The position numbers and the translations under genes were made by a program. Positions 37,326-46,856 of a stretch of DNA of 64,000 bases are shown one piece after another. The notes below the pieces were generated by a model that searched no databases, had not been told where the DNA came from, and saw only the letters and a program-made list of their open reading frames with translations. How positions within the stretch are numbered: the stretch's first letter is position 1; every line of letters starts with the position of its first letter. Source of the stretch: Puffinus mauretanicus (taxonomy: Eukaryota > Chordata > Aves > Procellariiformes > Procellariidae); the NCBI GenBank assembly GCA_023333565.1, contig JAJKFH010000668.1:434001-498000 (forward strand), given 5' to 3'.

Positions 37326-37449
37326 TGACAGCGAGGCAGGAGCCCCCGGAACCTCCACGCGCGGTGGGGCGTGATGGGCTTCCCTCGGCCGGACCGGCTC
37401 CGGCTGTCGCGATAGGGGCTGTCGCGAGGCGGCGGGGCCAGACACTCAC

Positions 37450-37495
37450 CTACAACTGGGACCGGGGCTCCATCGCCGCCGCTGCGCTCGGTGCG
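37450..37495 (-). other. CBARP: CBARP non-coding exon 1 (5'UTR) with short uORF
   Basis: A donor TTGTAG|GTGAGTG on the minus strand ends the exon at 37450. Upstream GC-rich sequence contains ATG (37473) in strong context (GCGATGG), opening an eight-codon frame MEPRSQL-stop whose TAG is the last three bases of the exon. The 5' limit is inferred from the TATA-like element. Spliced to exon 2, the uORF stop lies 24 nt before the CBARP start codon. Confidence 0.6.
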
Positions 37496-37510
37496 GCGGG
37501 GCGGCCCCGG

Positions 37511-37520
37511 GATTTATGAA
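37511..37520 (-). promoter_or_regulatory. CBARP: TATA-like element of CBARP
   Basis: The minus strand reads TTCATAAATC within GC-rich surroundings, about 40 nt before the uORF start. A TCACGTGG E-box/USF-type site lies further upstream at about 37552-37559. Motif evidence only. Confidence 0.4.
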
Positions 37521-37578
37521 TGAACCGGAGCCGCCCCCGCGCGGCGCGGGCGTCACGTGGGGACAGGGGCTGCCCCGA

Positions 37579-38190
37579 GCCCTGCCTGCACCAGCCCTGC
37601 CTGCACCAGAGCTCTGCCTGCCCCAGCTCTGCCTGCACCAGAGCCCTGCCAGCCCCAGAGCCCTGCCTGCACCAGAGCCCTGCCTGACCCCAGCCCTGCC
37701 TGCACGAGAGCCCTGCCTGCCCCAGCCCTGCCTGCACCAGAGCCCTGCCTGCCCCAGAGCCCTGCCTGCCCCAGAGCCCTGCCTGCACCAGCCCTGCCTG
37801 CACCAGAGCCCTGCCTGCACCAGAGCCCTGCCTGCACCAGAGCCCTGCCTGCCCCAGCCCTGCCTGCCCCAGAGCCCTGCCTGCCCCAGCCCTGCCTGCC
37901 CAGAGCCCTGCCTGCCCCAGCCCTGCCTGCCCCAGAGCCCTGCCTGCCCAGCTCTGCCTGCCCCAGCCCTGCCTGCACCAGAGCCCTGCCTGCCCCAGCC
38001 CTGCCTGCCCCAGAGTCCTGTCTGTCCCACAGCCCTGCCTGCACCAGCCCTGCCTGCCCCAGAGCCCTGCCTGCCCCAGCCCTGCCTGCCCCAGCCCTGC
38101 CTGCACCAGAGCCCTGCCTGCCCCAGCCCTGCCTGCCCCCAGCCCTGCCTGCCTCAGCTCTGCCTGCCCCAGCCCTGCCTGCACCAGAGC
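37579..38190. repeat. 15/17-bp minisatellite between CBARP and ATP5F1D
   Basis: About 610 bp of near-perfect tandem units, GCCCTGCCTGCACCA (15) and GCCCTGCCTGCCCCAGA (17), mixed, with C/A variants at one position and occasional GCTCTG units; roughly 38 units. The minus strand is G-rich (GGGGCAGGCAGGGCT) with G-quadruplex potential and resembles the classic minisatellite core GGGCAGG. Because units mix lengths and lack stop codons, long open frames arise here on both strands; they are artefacts. Confidence 0.93.
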
Positions 38191-38419
38191 CACCGCAGCC
38201 CCCAGCCCCTCCTGCCCCAGGTGTCCGCAGCCCCGGGAGTGGTCGCAGGTTGGGGCCCCCCGCCCCCCCCGCGGCGGGACGGGCAGGGCGCGGGGCGGGC
38301 CCGGCCCCCCGAGCCAACGGGGCTGCGGGGCACAGCCGGAGCCGGGGGGGGCGGTGCTGCCCCTCGGGCCCCCTCGCCCTGCTGCGGCGCCCGGGATCAG
38401 CGGGACAAACAGCGGGCGG

Positions 38420-38613
38420 GGCGCGGGAACTACAACTCCCATGCGCCCCCGCGGTCCCGCCCCGCGACGTCACCTCCGTCCTGCGCCCGGCGCCCCTCGG
38501 GCCGTGTAGTCGCGCGGCGCGGGGCAGGCCGGGAGCTGTAGTCCCGCCGCCCTCCCGGCCTGCCCCGCGCCGCCCGCTCGCCCTTGCCGCCGCCCCGGCC
38601 CGCCGCTGCCGCC
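38420..38613 (+). promoter_or_regulatory. ATP5F1D: ATP5F1D promoter with ZNF143/THAP11 and CRE motifs
   Basis: A TATA-less CpG-rich promoter. ACTACAACTCCCATGCG at 38429-38445 is a strong ZNF143/THAP11 (SBS-type) site; a second, inverted copy (ACTACAGCTCCC on minus) is at 38531-38542 and a third half-like ACTAC on minus at 38506-38510. A CRE-like GACGTCAC is at 38466-38473. Such sites are typical of nuclear genes for mitochondrial and housekeeping functions. The start site is not defined; translation begins at 38614. Confidence 0.65.
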
Positions 38614-38745
38614 ATGTTCCGCGCCCGTCGCCTCCTCCTGCGCCTCGCCGCCCGCCCGGCGCTGCCGCCGCCCCGTACCCGCGGCTATGCCGAGCCCGCC
38701 GCCGGGCCGGCCCCCATGGCCTTCACCTTCGCCTCGCCCACGCAG
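38614..38745 (+). CDS. ATP5F1D: ATP5F1D coding exon 1 (presequence)
   Basis: Begins MFRARRLLLRLAARPALPPP with RTRGYAEP following: an Arg/Leu-rich amphipathic presequence with a likely cleavage zone near RGYAEP. It ends in the mature N-terminus MAFTFASPTQ, which aligns with human MSFTFASPTQ. The start ATG has context GCCGCCATGT (consensus Kozak). Donor GTAGGC. Confidence 0.96.
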
Positions 38746-39912
38746 GTAGGCCGCGGGCCCGGCCCCGGCCCGCCGACCCCGGCCCTCTCGGTCGCCCCCG
38801 CTTCGCCTGGGGCGGCCGGTGCCGGCTGCGGGTGGCTGCGGGCCCCGGGGCGGGGCGAGGCCTGTGCTGCCGCCCCCGCGGGGTTGTCCGTGCCCGGGGC
38901 CGGGCCGGGAGCGAGCGCCGGGGGTAGCGGCGGGGTTGGGGACGACTCCCGGGGCTGGGCTCGATCAGGAGCGGGGCTGGGGCTGGCGGGGGTGCGCTGT
39001 GATCCCTGCGGTTCCTGCCGTGCTGTCACCGGCTCCGCCGGGCCTGACCCCGGCCCTGACCTTGGCCCTGACCTCGGCCCCTCGCCCGCCGCTGCCGAGC
39101 CCCCCCCCTCGCCGGCCAGCCGCCCCTTTCTCCCGCCGCCCTCCCCTTCCCGCCCCTGCGGGCGCTCGGGTCCCGCTGCAGCTCTGCCGGGGCCCGCGGG
39201 GTGACGTTCTTGCTCTTCCAGCCCTGGCTCTTCTGCCGGAGCCGATGTGGCTGTTTGGGCCCTGCCCAGCTGCCGCCCCGCCGCGGTTTCCTGGCACGGC
39301 TCCCGGGTGTGGGGCACGGCCTCTGCCTGCCCCCGAAATGCCCAGGGCTGCGGAGGCAGCTGGGCTTGCCGCTCTCCCGGGGCAAGGCGCTGGCAGGGCG
39401 CTCGGGACAGGGCTGCGGTGTTGCAAGGCAGGATTTGTGCTGCATTGGCAGAGCTGTGTGGGACGCTCGCAGGGAGGCTGCATCGCTGACTCCCATCAGA
39501 GCGGTGACGGTTGGCGTCAAGGTCTCCCTACGCTCTTCTCAGGCTTCTCCCAGCTGCACCCTTCGCCTCTCGCCCACTCCCGACTTCATGTCTCCATGTG
39601 CCGCCTCCCTGCCACCGCCACCACCACGCCTCTCGGCAGGCTCGGAGCGCTTTCCCACTCCGTTTGCCAGGACCCCTCCTCCAGAGCCCGGTCCCGCTCC
39701 CACCCTGTGAAGGTTCAGGCTGTCCTGGTCGCACCTTGCTGCGTGTTAAGCCCCGTGGCCTGCCAACCGCTGGGAGCAGGGCTGCTCCCTCGGGGTGCGA
39801 GCAGGCTGCCCACCGCATCCCTCAGCTCTCTAGAGTTGGGAGAGCCAGCTCTCTCCTTCCCCTCCATTCCTGGCGACGGGCTGTTTCCATCTGCTCTGCT
39901 CTCCCCATCCAG
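38746..39912 (+). other. ATP5F1D: ATP5F1D intron 1
   Basis: A 1.17-kb intron, CpG-rich at the 5' end; acceptor CCCATCCAG. Nothing else was recognised. Confidence 0.85.
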
Positions 39913-40066
39913 GTGTTTTACAACGGCGCCAACGTGAAGCAGGTGGACGTGCCCACGCTGACCGGCTCCTTCGGTATCCTGGCCTCTCACGTCCCCACCC
40001 TGCAGGTCCTCAAACCGGGAGTTGTGACAGTCTATGCTGAGGATGGCACAGCCACCAAGTACTTCG
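39913..40066 (+). CDS. ATP5F1D: ATP5F1D coding exon 2 (beta-sandwich)
   Basis: The frame reads VFYNGANVKQVDVPTLTGSF, then GILASHVPTLQVLKPGVVTV and YAEDGTATKYF, ending in a split codon. This is the N-terminal beta-sandwich that contacts the c-ring, with the family motif TLTGxFGILxxHVPTLQVLxPG. Donor GTGAGT. Confidence 0.97.
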
Positions 40067-40509
40067 GTGAGTGAAGCAGGCGGAGCTCGGGAGCAAGAAA
40101 AGTGTGCATCGGGGGGATGTTCTCAGGGCTGATCAAGGTGTGTTCTGGTGCACTTCCAGGGATTTCTGCTTTCCCGGCTTCCCAGGGGCTGCTGGAGGCT
40201 ACCCTGCGGGGCTGGGGATCTGCCCTGGAAGATGGGGCTCAGTGCGAGGCCCTGGGGTCAGGTTTTATTGGTTCCGCTCGCTCTCTGGGAGCATCCCCTG
40301 CTTTAGCTTCCCTTTTGGTAGGAAACGAGTCCCTGCGGGATTCGGGAAATGTTACAGGAGGGCGGCGAGGTTTTGTTTTGGCAAAGGGATCGTGGAGGTT
40401 CCGGGGATGAGCTTACCAGTGCTGTCCTGTGTGTGGACCCCCAAAAGAGGCCCATCTGGCAGCCCTGCCGGCGCTGCCTGACCCTGCCCCCGCTGTGGTG
40501 CCTTTGCAG
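40067..40509 (+). other. ATP5F1D: ATP5F1D intron 2
   Basis: A 443-bp intron, donor GTGAGT, acceptor CTTTGCAG. Nothing else was recognised. Confidence 0.85.
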
Positions 40510-40598
40510 TGAGCAGCGGCTCTGTCACGGTCCACGCGGACTCCACCGTGCAGGTGCTGGCGGAGGAGGCGGTGACGATGGACATGCTGGATCTGGCT
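40510..40598 (+). CDS. ATP5F1D: ATP5F1D coding exon 3
   Basis: The frame reads (V)SSGSVTVHADSTVQVLAEE, then AVTMDMLDLA. It completes the beta-sandwich; human is SSGSIAVNADSSVQLLAEEA. Phase 0 at the donor GTGAGT. Confidence 0.97.
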
Positions 40599-41150
40599 GT
40601 GAGTACCCCGGTCCCCGTGGGCCGGGCTGCGCCCTGCCTCCCCCGGGCAGGCCCTGGCAGCCGGGCTCCCTCGCGGAGGAGGATTTGCTCCCTGCTTCTC
40701 TCGTGTGGGGTGGTTGTCTCAGGAGCTTCCTGTGGCTGCGGAAAGCATGGCCAGATCAGGGGCTGCGCCTTCACCCCGAGCTTCTCCATCGCCCACTGAT
40801 CGGGATCAAAGGCTCGGAGCTCCTCCTCAGTGAACTCTCCACAGGCTGTGGGGAGAGGAAGCCGCGCAGTCGTTAACCCTTCTCCAGGCCACTTCCCTCC
40901 CCTCAGACAGATGCTGATCTTGCCCCTTCCCACCCCTCTTAGTCTCAGGAACAGCTTTTCCCCAGCAGGGCCCCTTGATAAGACGTCTGCTGCCGATGCA
41001 GCCATGTAAGCGGGTCCGTGGAGCCCCGTCCACGGGGCCAACGACTGCAGTGAAGGGAGGGGAGGGAGAGGAGTGACTCAAGGGCTGCAGGACAAGTCGC
41101 CTGTCCTGCGGTGGTCTCTTGATGACACATTCCCTGTGCTCTGTGTTCAG
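40599..41150 (+). other. ATP5F1D: ATP5F1D intron 3
   Basis: A 552-bp intron, donor GTGAGT, acceptor GTGTTCAG. Nothing else was recognised. Confidence 0.85.
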
Positions 41151-41273
41151 ACTGCAAAATCAAACCTGGAGAAGGCGGTTTCAGAGATGGCTGCAGCATC
41201 CGATGAAGCAGCTAAAGCAGAAGCTCAGATTAAAGTAGAAGCTAATGAAGCCCTTGTAAAAGCCCTGGAGTAA
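41151..41273 (+). CDS. ATP5F1D: ATP5F1D coding exon 4 (C-terminal helices)
   Basis: The frame reads TAKSNLEKAVSEMAAASDEA, then AKAEAQIKVEANEALVKALE, stop TAA. These are the two C-terminal alpha-helices that pack on the gamma subunit; the end EANEALVKALE is identical to human. The exon runs five more bases to a donor at 41279. Confidence 0.97.
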   Translation, partial: TAKSNLEKAVSEMAAASDEAAKAEAQIKVEANEALVKALE

Positions 41274-41278
41274 TTAAG

Positions 41279-42159
41279 GTAAATGTCACCTATATCCTGG
41301 CTGAGATTTCCAGACCTGCTCTGGAGACGAGTCCCTGCTCCGTGCTGCCCATAGGGAGCTTCCTTACAGCAGCCGGACCTGCTGGGCTGCCCGGGGGTGG
41401 ACACGGGTTTGTGCCTGGGTTTCAGGGAGCGGTGACACGAGAGCTGTCCCTTTCCGTGGTCGGGCGTCAGCTCTGGGGGGCTCGTGGGGGGCCCCTGCCC
41501 GGAGCCGACCCGGAGCCGCTAGATGGCAGCAGGGCCCGGTGCCGTGCCGTGCCGTGCCACGCCGCCGCACGGTGCCGCGGGATTCGGCCTGATGCCGGGA
41601 CAGGCTGGGAGCCTGCAGTCACTGGTGGGGCCTCGCTGCTGCCTCCAGGTCCCCGCTGGGACAGGCCACGCCAGCGGGCAGCTCGGGAGCAGGCTGGATG
41701 CCCGGGGCCCCGGAGGGAGAGCGCTCTGTGGCCTTTGCTCCGCGTACACTCCCTTCCACTGAAAACAGCTTCTGTCTCGGGGGAGGCAAGGCCGGGCTGC
41801 TTACCTCGTGGCCCCTTTTCCCTCTACCCTGCAAAGACTGTGCCTCGTCCCTCTTCTTCCCACGTGCCGGCGGTTGGGAGACTTACTCTGCGGCAGCGTG
41901 CGCGCTGCGCCTGGCAGGTGAGTCACCAAAAGCCTCTACGCCGGCCTCTCCCTGGAGCAGGTACAGCAGGGCAGCGGCTCCCCCGCTATCGCCCTGATCT
42001 CTGGTCGCTGTGCTCTTTGGCCCGTGAGGTCAGGCCTGAGAGAGCCGGTGGCTCTTGTTTACTCGCAGCGGTTTAACAGGGCCAAGCCCTCGGATCAGTA
42101 TCCACCGCTCTGCCGAGCCCACCCCGCGTTAAAAGCGATTCTGCTTCTGTGTGTTGCAG
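41279..42159 (+). other. ATP5F1D: ATP5F1D 3'UTR intron
   Basis: Donor TAATTAAG|GTAAAT directly after the stop codon, acceptor TGTGTTGCAG at 42159. The intron is GC-rich with no other recognised content. Confidence 0.75.
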
Positions 42160-42295
42160 GAATCCCAGTGTCGATGTAGAGAAACCCCAGACTGTCCTAC
42201 TTGTCCTGGCTTCCCCGATTGTACAGATGGTGCAGGACAAATGGAGGCGGAAAAAAACTCTCTGATCAATTAAAAGGAAATGTAATCCCGTCTCG
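42160..42295 (+). other. ATP5F1D: ATP5F1D terminal 3'UTR exon
   Basis: A short non-coding exon with ATTAAA (42269-42274) as the poly(A) signal. The end point is estimated about 20 nt after the signal. Confidence 0.7.
42269..42274 (+). terminator. ATP5F1D: ATP5F1D poly(A) signal ATTAAA
   Basis: The second commonest vertebrate hexamer, at the expected place about 110 nt into the last exon. Confidence 0.7.
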
Positions 42296-43614
42296 TAGCA
42301 TGTCACCTTCTTCTGAGGCAGCAAATTGCAGCTTGTGCTGCGCCGGTGGCTGGGTGCTCGGGGGCAGGCTCCTGCCCCCACGCCAGGGTCTGCCGGGGTG
42401 CAGTCGCTCGGGGAAGGTGTACCTCCAGCACTGCCCTGGGCTTCGGCTGGGGATTCCCGTGGGAGATTCACCTACGGGAGGCTTATCAGGCAGATTTTAT
42501 AACCCCCTCCCTGTGCTGTCAGCCACCTCCACCTCCAATAATCCACCTGGACAGCAGGATTATGGCAGCGCGGGAGGAGGCATCCACGGGGCAGCGCAGG
42601 TCTGTACCAGAGGCTTCCTCTCCTGACTCCCCCGCCCCATCCAACGCTGGCTTTTGCGCAGCCTCCCGGCTCCGTTGCCGCAGGAATTCACGTCGGCTGG
42701 GCTGTTTCTTCATGGTACTTCTTGCAGCTGGACGGCAGCTGCCCGGGCTTTGACCCATTCCCCTGCTGCTGCGTTTCCACTGCACGTGTGGCATGCAGAG
42801 CAGGGAAAATCTCCCCCTGCTCCTTGGAGACGGGCTTGGTGCGGAGAGGGAAGCAGATGCCGTACGTGGTGGGAGTCTTTCCTGAATCCGTGTGCCGTGG
42901 GGGTGGCTGATGGTGTTGCTCTGCTGAAGTCGCTGCTTGCCTGGGGGCTTGCTAGCCAGCAGCTCCGTCCGAGGAGTCTGGGGTCCTCGCAGCTGGAATA
43001 AAGCGGGAGGTGCTCGCGTGTCTGCAGCGAGCTCGCCGGTCCCCACACACCTCGAGAAACGGCAGCGCCGCTGGGAGGGAGCAGGTTCAAGCGAGGGGCC
43101 GGTTCTGCCTGTGCCAGACGCCCGAGGATGCGTGTCTTGCCAACGGCACCATCTGCTGCCAGGCTCCTCGCTCGCTGCCGAACTCCCCACGCCTCTCCGG
43201 AGGGATTTCAGGTTCCCTCTGCTGCGCAAACCCCCCCCTCCCTCCCCCAGCGCGGGCTCGCCAACCAGGGGAGGCCGAGGCAGCCGCTGGCCCCTGGCCG
43301 TGCGGGGCTGCGGTCCCTCTGCCTTGCTCTAATCCCCTTTTCCCTGCGGTCTTCCAGCGCCTGCCTGGGAACGCGAGTTGGCTTGCCTGCGTGGGCAGCT
43401 GCTCCAGCAAAGGTCAGCGGGCAGCAGGTTGGGCCTCCTGCCTGCCCTCCCCGCGGGCCGCGAGCTCGGCTCCCCGCGGCTCCGCAGTCGGAGCGGGGCA
43501 GGGCTATTTTCGGCGCTGCCACCCAGGATGTAATCTTGGCTGCCTCCTCTTCTTCTCACCACCACCTCCTCCCCCTCCTCTCGCTCGCTCTGTCTTTCTC
43601 TCCCCCCCTCCACA

Positions 43615-43880
43615 AGTGATCAAAAATAGTGCCTGTGGTGTTAAATTTCTCACTCTGTAGCTTATTAAAAGCCTCTGAGTGCCTGACGCTGAGCCTATTT
43701 GAAGCTCAGCCGACTTCCCAGTTTCTGAGCTGCTCCAGTGCCTTTTTCTTCCCTTCCCCTCTCTTTCCGTGTTGGTTTTTTTTTTTTTTTTTTTTAAAGG
43801 TCATACGTTACGCCGTGCATAAGCGAAGCCTCAAAGTCAGAGCGAGTGCTAATTAAAACGTCTTGGGAATAACTGAGGAC
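43615..43880. promoter_or_regulatory. AT-richer island (candidate conserved element)
   Basis: Inside very GC-rich DNA this stretch has TGATCAAAAATAG, TTATTAAAAGCC, CCTATTTGAAGC and GCTAATTAAAACG around a poly-T run. Such islands often mark enhancers; here only composition and motif density support it. Confidence 0.25.
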
Positions 43881-44244
43881 GGACGGCTTCGCTCCCTCTT
43901 CCGCTCCCTCTCACTCTCCTCTGTCCCCGGTTTCTATTTGTGGCGTGCGTGTGCCTCTCTCGACACACGCAGCCGCTCTCTTTCTGACGGAAGGTGGCTG
44001 GTTGGTTTTTTTTTGGTTTTTTTTGTTTTTTTTTTTTCATCTAATGGAAGAGCGTTGGCGAGGCCGGGAAGCTGGGGAAACGGCCAGCTGCTATTTTTAG
44101 GATGGGAAAAAAGTGTCTCCGTCAGCGTCCTCTCACCAGCTCTTCCCACTGCCTCTCGCCAGCTCCGGGGGGGACGGGGGGCCAGCGGGGATCCGGTCCT
44201 GCCCCCTCGCCGGGTGCCCTTGGCCGGGCTCTCCGCGGCGTGAC

Positions 44245-44263
44245 GCCTGCTGGGACTTGTAGT
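44245..44263 (-). promoter_or_regulatory. Solitary ZNF143/THAP11-type site
   Basis: The minus strand reads ACTACAAGTCCCAGCAGGC, very close to the ZNF143 SBS2 / THAP11 motif ACTACAANTCCCAGMATGC. No gene start is recognisable nearby; ATP5F1D ends about 2 kb away. Confidence 0.55.
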
Positions 44264-45085
44264 CTGCGTTTGGGGGGAGCAACGAGGGCACCTGCGGCTC
44301 GCCCCGCGTCCGGGGTGCCCGAGGGACCCTGGGGGTGGCCGTGCCCCCCCGCTGTGCTGCGGGAGGCTGCTCTGCCCCTGGGCAGGGGCTCTCCTGCCCT
44401 TCTGGGTTTGGGGAAAGGGCTTTTTCCTACACCCTGCTCTGACCCCCTGCCACTGCCGGGCAGGACCAGAGCAGTGCCTGCGCCCTGGAACTGCAGCCCT
44501 GCTCACCCTGCCCCGCAGTTTGGGGGTGGAGGGCAATGTGGGGGGGCATTCCTGGCCTCTCCCTGCTCCCCCTTGCAGCCCAGCCCGGTCCCTGCAGGGT
44601 CCTGCCGCTGCGGCCTTGGCTCTGGGCCCCTCACCTGTGCCTCTGTCCTTTCCCATCACTGCTAATTATCTGGTTCTGTCGAGAGCAGCGTTATCCTCCT
44701 CCCCCGGCTCGCCGCGCTGAGCTCTCGGCTCCCTCTGCCCACGCCGGGAGCCGCCATCAGTCACATCCCGCTGGATGCCACGAAAATGGTCTCTGACTCT
44801 GCTTGGCGCAGGAGACGTACGGCTGAACCGGAGGCGAAGCCCTCCCGGCTCGGCGTCGGCGCTGCGATCTGGTGTCGGTGCTGCGGGGACAGACCCAGAC
44901 GGGACCGGGGAGGGGGGCAGGCGGGGGTCAAGCCCCACTGTGGACCATGCCTGTACCCCTGATGTGATTCAGCGGATGAATCCTCCCTCCTCTCCTCCCC
45001 AAACGGGCCTCGGGGCAGCGGCGGGGCCGTCCCGGCTGGCGGCAGCACCAGCGCGGCATTCGGCTGTCCCTGGAGCTCTGGCAAG

Positions 45086-45255
45086 GTGCCCTTGGGGACC
45101 GCGACCTCCATCCGCAGCTGGGGCGAGAGGTCTTTCTGCTTTTTGGGGTGGTGGGTGCTGGGGCAGCGCCGTGCCCTTGGGGACCGTGACCTCCATCCGC
45201 AGCTGGGGCGAGAGGTCTTTCTGCTTTTTGGGGTGGTGGGTGCTGGGGCAGCGCC
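45086..45255. repeat. 85-bp tandem duplication
   Basis: Two adjacent 85-bp copies (45086-45170 and 45171-45255), followed by the first bases of a third. I see one difference: CGCGACC in copy 1 against CGTGACC in copy 2. This implies a recent duplication. Confidence 0.9.
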
Positions 45256-46812
45256 GTGCCCTGGCGCTTCGGTCCCTGCTCTGAGCAGGGGGACACGTGG
45301 CTGCCGGGGCCGTGGCGGCCGGGAGCATCGGGACAACGCGGTGGAGTTATTACGGGGAGCCTGGGATCTGTTTGTCTCTGGCTGCGGGGCGGGGTGGGCG
45401 TGAGAGGGAAACGTTAATGCGCAGGAGGGAAGGGCTGCCTGGAAAATGGCGTGAGCGGGGTGGGGGGCCGGCGCGTCGCCCTCCTCCTTCCTTTCCACCG
45501 AGGGCTTTCGCCCATGACTTGCATCTTCTGCTGCCAGATGGAGGGTGGGGAGCCGGGCCGGGAGTGCTCGGAAAGTGAAGCATCACCGTTTCTGCCAGCA
45601 GCGCCGGCGGCTTCTCTTCTCTTGGGGGACGATTTCCGAGAGGGGCCGGGCTCTGCCGGGCCGAATCTCCTGGCGCTGGCGTCCCCTCCCTGTGCTTGGC
45701 CACATGGCATTTCCACCGTCCCACCCAGATCCCGAATGCAGGGGAAAGGTTTCAAGCTCTCATCTCTCTGCAAGGAAAAAAAAAAAAAACCAACCCCAAA
45801 CCCCACCGCAGCCCCAGGATTCCCCCGGCTCCCGGCTGGACTGACTCATCTGGCAGAGCCGCCCCTTTCCCTGCCCAAACCCGCGGCGCTCGGGATCCCT
45901 CCTGGCCTCTCGCAGCCGCCCTGCTATTGCCCCGCGTCCTGGGTGCCCGCGTTGCGACATCGGGGCAGGAGCTGCAGGGGCTGCCCCCTACCCCTTGCCC
46001 CTGCTGAGGGCACCCGCTTGCCCGGGGGGGGGCTGCGGGAGGTGGAAGGCAGCCCCGCTCCCAGCCCCCCGGGGAATGGAGGGGCTGAGCATGGAGCTTG
46101 GGGACCCTCGGCGCTGGGCAGCGCCCTGCCTGTCCCTGGCTTTGTGGCACCCAGGTGCAGAGCTGGCTCTGGCCAGGACCCCTCCCCGGCCCCCCGTGGC
46201 CATGGGGTGCTGCCTGCGGCCCCGGTCCCGGCGTGGGAAGGTCAGCAGAGGCTCTGCACGCTGCCAGCACGAGCCCGGCCGTGTCCTTGGGCCATGTTGC
46301 CCTTGGGTGGCTCGAAGGCCGTATCCTCGCAACTTCCTTCTCCGGGGGGGGGGAGCGCTGCTGTAATGATTAACCCGCGCTGCGTTAATCGTTCCGTCCT
46401 GCAACCTTTTTCCTCTCGGTTTCCAGCATTGGAAAATGCTCCTCTTCCGCCGACCTCCCACGCACGTGGTCCCATCCCCGTGGTGGGAGCGTGGCAGGGC
46501 TCAGGGAAAATCCCCGTGGGCAGGGCAGACCTGGGCTCGGGGCACAGCGCCGGGCAGGATCTGGCTGCTCGGTCCCGGCCCGTTTTTGGGGTGATTTGCC
46601 GGCAGATGGCGGTGGAGCCGTGGGGAGCCGTTGCCCCGCCAGCCTCCCCGGCCTCACCCCCCAAAATCCGGGCGTAGGAGCGAGTGCCGACGGGTGTTGC
46701 GGAGGGCGGGTGTTGTAGCCAGCACGACGGTGCTTGTCATGCAGCTCCCAGGCCAACAGCCTCGGAGCGCTGTGCTGGCGAGCGTGGCAAACCCTTGGCC
46801 CGGGGCAGGTTC

Positions 46813-46856
46813 TCTCTTGGGGAAACTGAGGCACGGATGGGGAAAGCCACTTGCAG
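46813..46856 (-). repeat. MIR-like ancient SINE relic (candidate)
   Basis: TTGGGGAAACTGAGGCACGG, then ATGGGGAAAGCCACTTGCAG, parallels the reverse complement of MIR (gaggaaactgaggcacagagaggttaagtgacttgcc). Short, but with several blocks in order. Confidence 0.45.

Larger units (their letters stand above)
35206..37449 (-). other. CBARP: CBARP intron 1
   Basis: A 2.2-kb GC-rich intron. It holds a purine-rich run of GGAGG/GGATGGA units at about 35320-35490 (pyrimidine-rich on the coding strand) and a short tandem GATGCAGGCAGG array at 37246-37325. No other exon was recognised. Confidence 0.75.
30535..37515 (-). other. CBARP: CBARP gene, complete (minus strand)
   Basis: Ten exons on the minus strand: a non-coding exon 1 (to 37450), a start codon in exon 2, and the last exon ending at stop 30906-30908. 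Summed coding length is 2313 bp, 770 aa plus stop; human CBARP is about 705 aa. The product is the calcium channel beta-subunit-associated regulatory protein (BARP, formerly C19orf26), a single-pass membrane protein of neurons and endocrine cells. It binds Cav beta subunits, lowers surface channel number and so limits calcium entry and exocytosis. Identity rests on blocks such as RRVSFNEAALF, YTLTEGDFHHLKNARLTHLH, LQMDSGYASIE and RRDYSIDEKTDALF. Confidence 0.95.
38614..42295 (+). other. ATP5F1D: ATP5F1D gene, complete
   Basis: Four coding exons (132, 154, 89, 123 bp) plus a 3'UTR exon encode a 165-aa precursor of the delta subunit of mitochondrial F1Fo-ATP synthase (human 168 aa). Delta sits with gamma and epsilon at the foot of the central stalk and couples c-ring rotation to catalysis. 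The arginine-rich N-terminus is a mitochondrial presequence. Head-to-head with CBARP. Confidence 0.97.

Noticed and set aside
37516..38927. Very long overlapping open frames on both strands (300-456 codons) over the minisatellite
   Set aside because: They consist of the 15/17-bp repeat, which lacks stop codons in all frames, and run through promoter sequence and the start of ATP5F1D in wrong frames.
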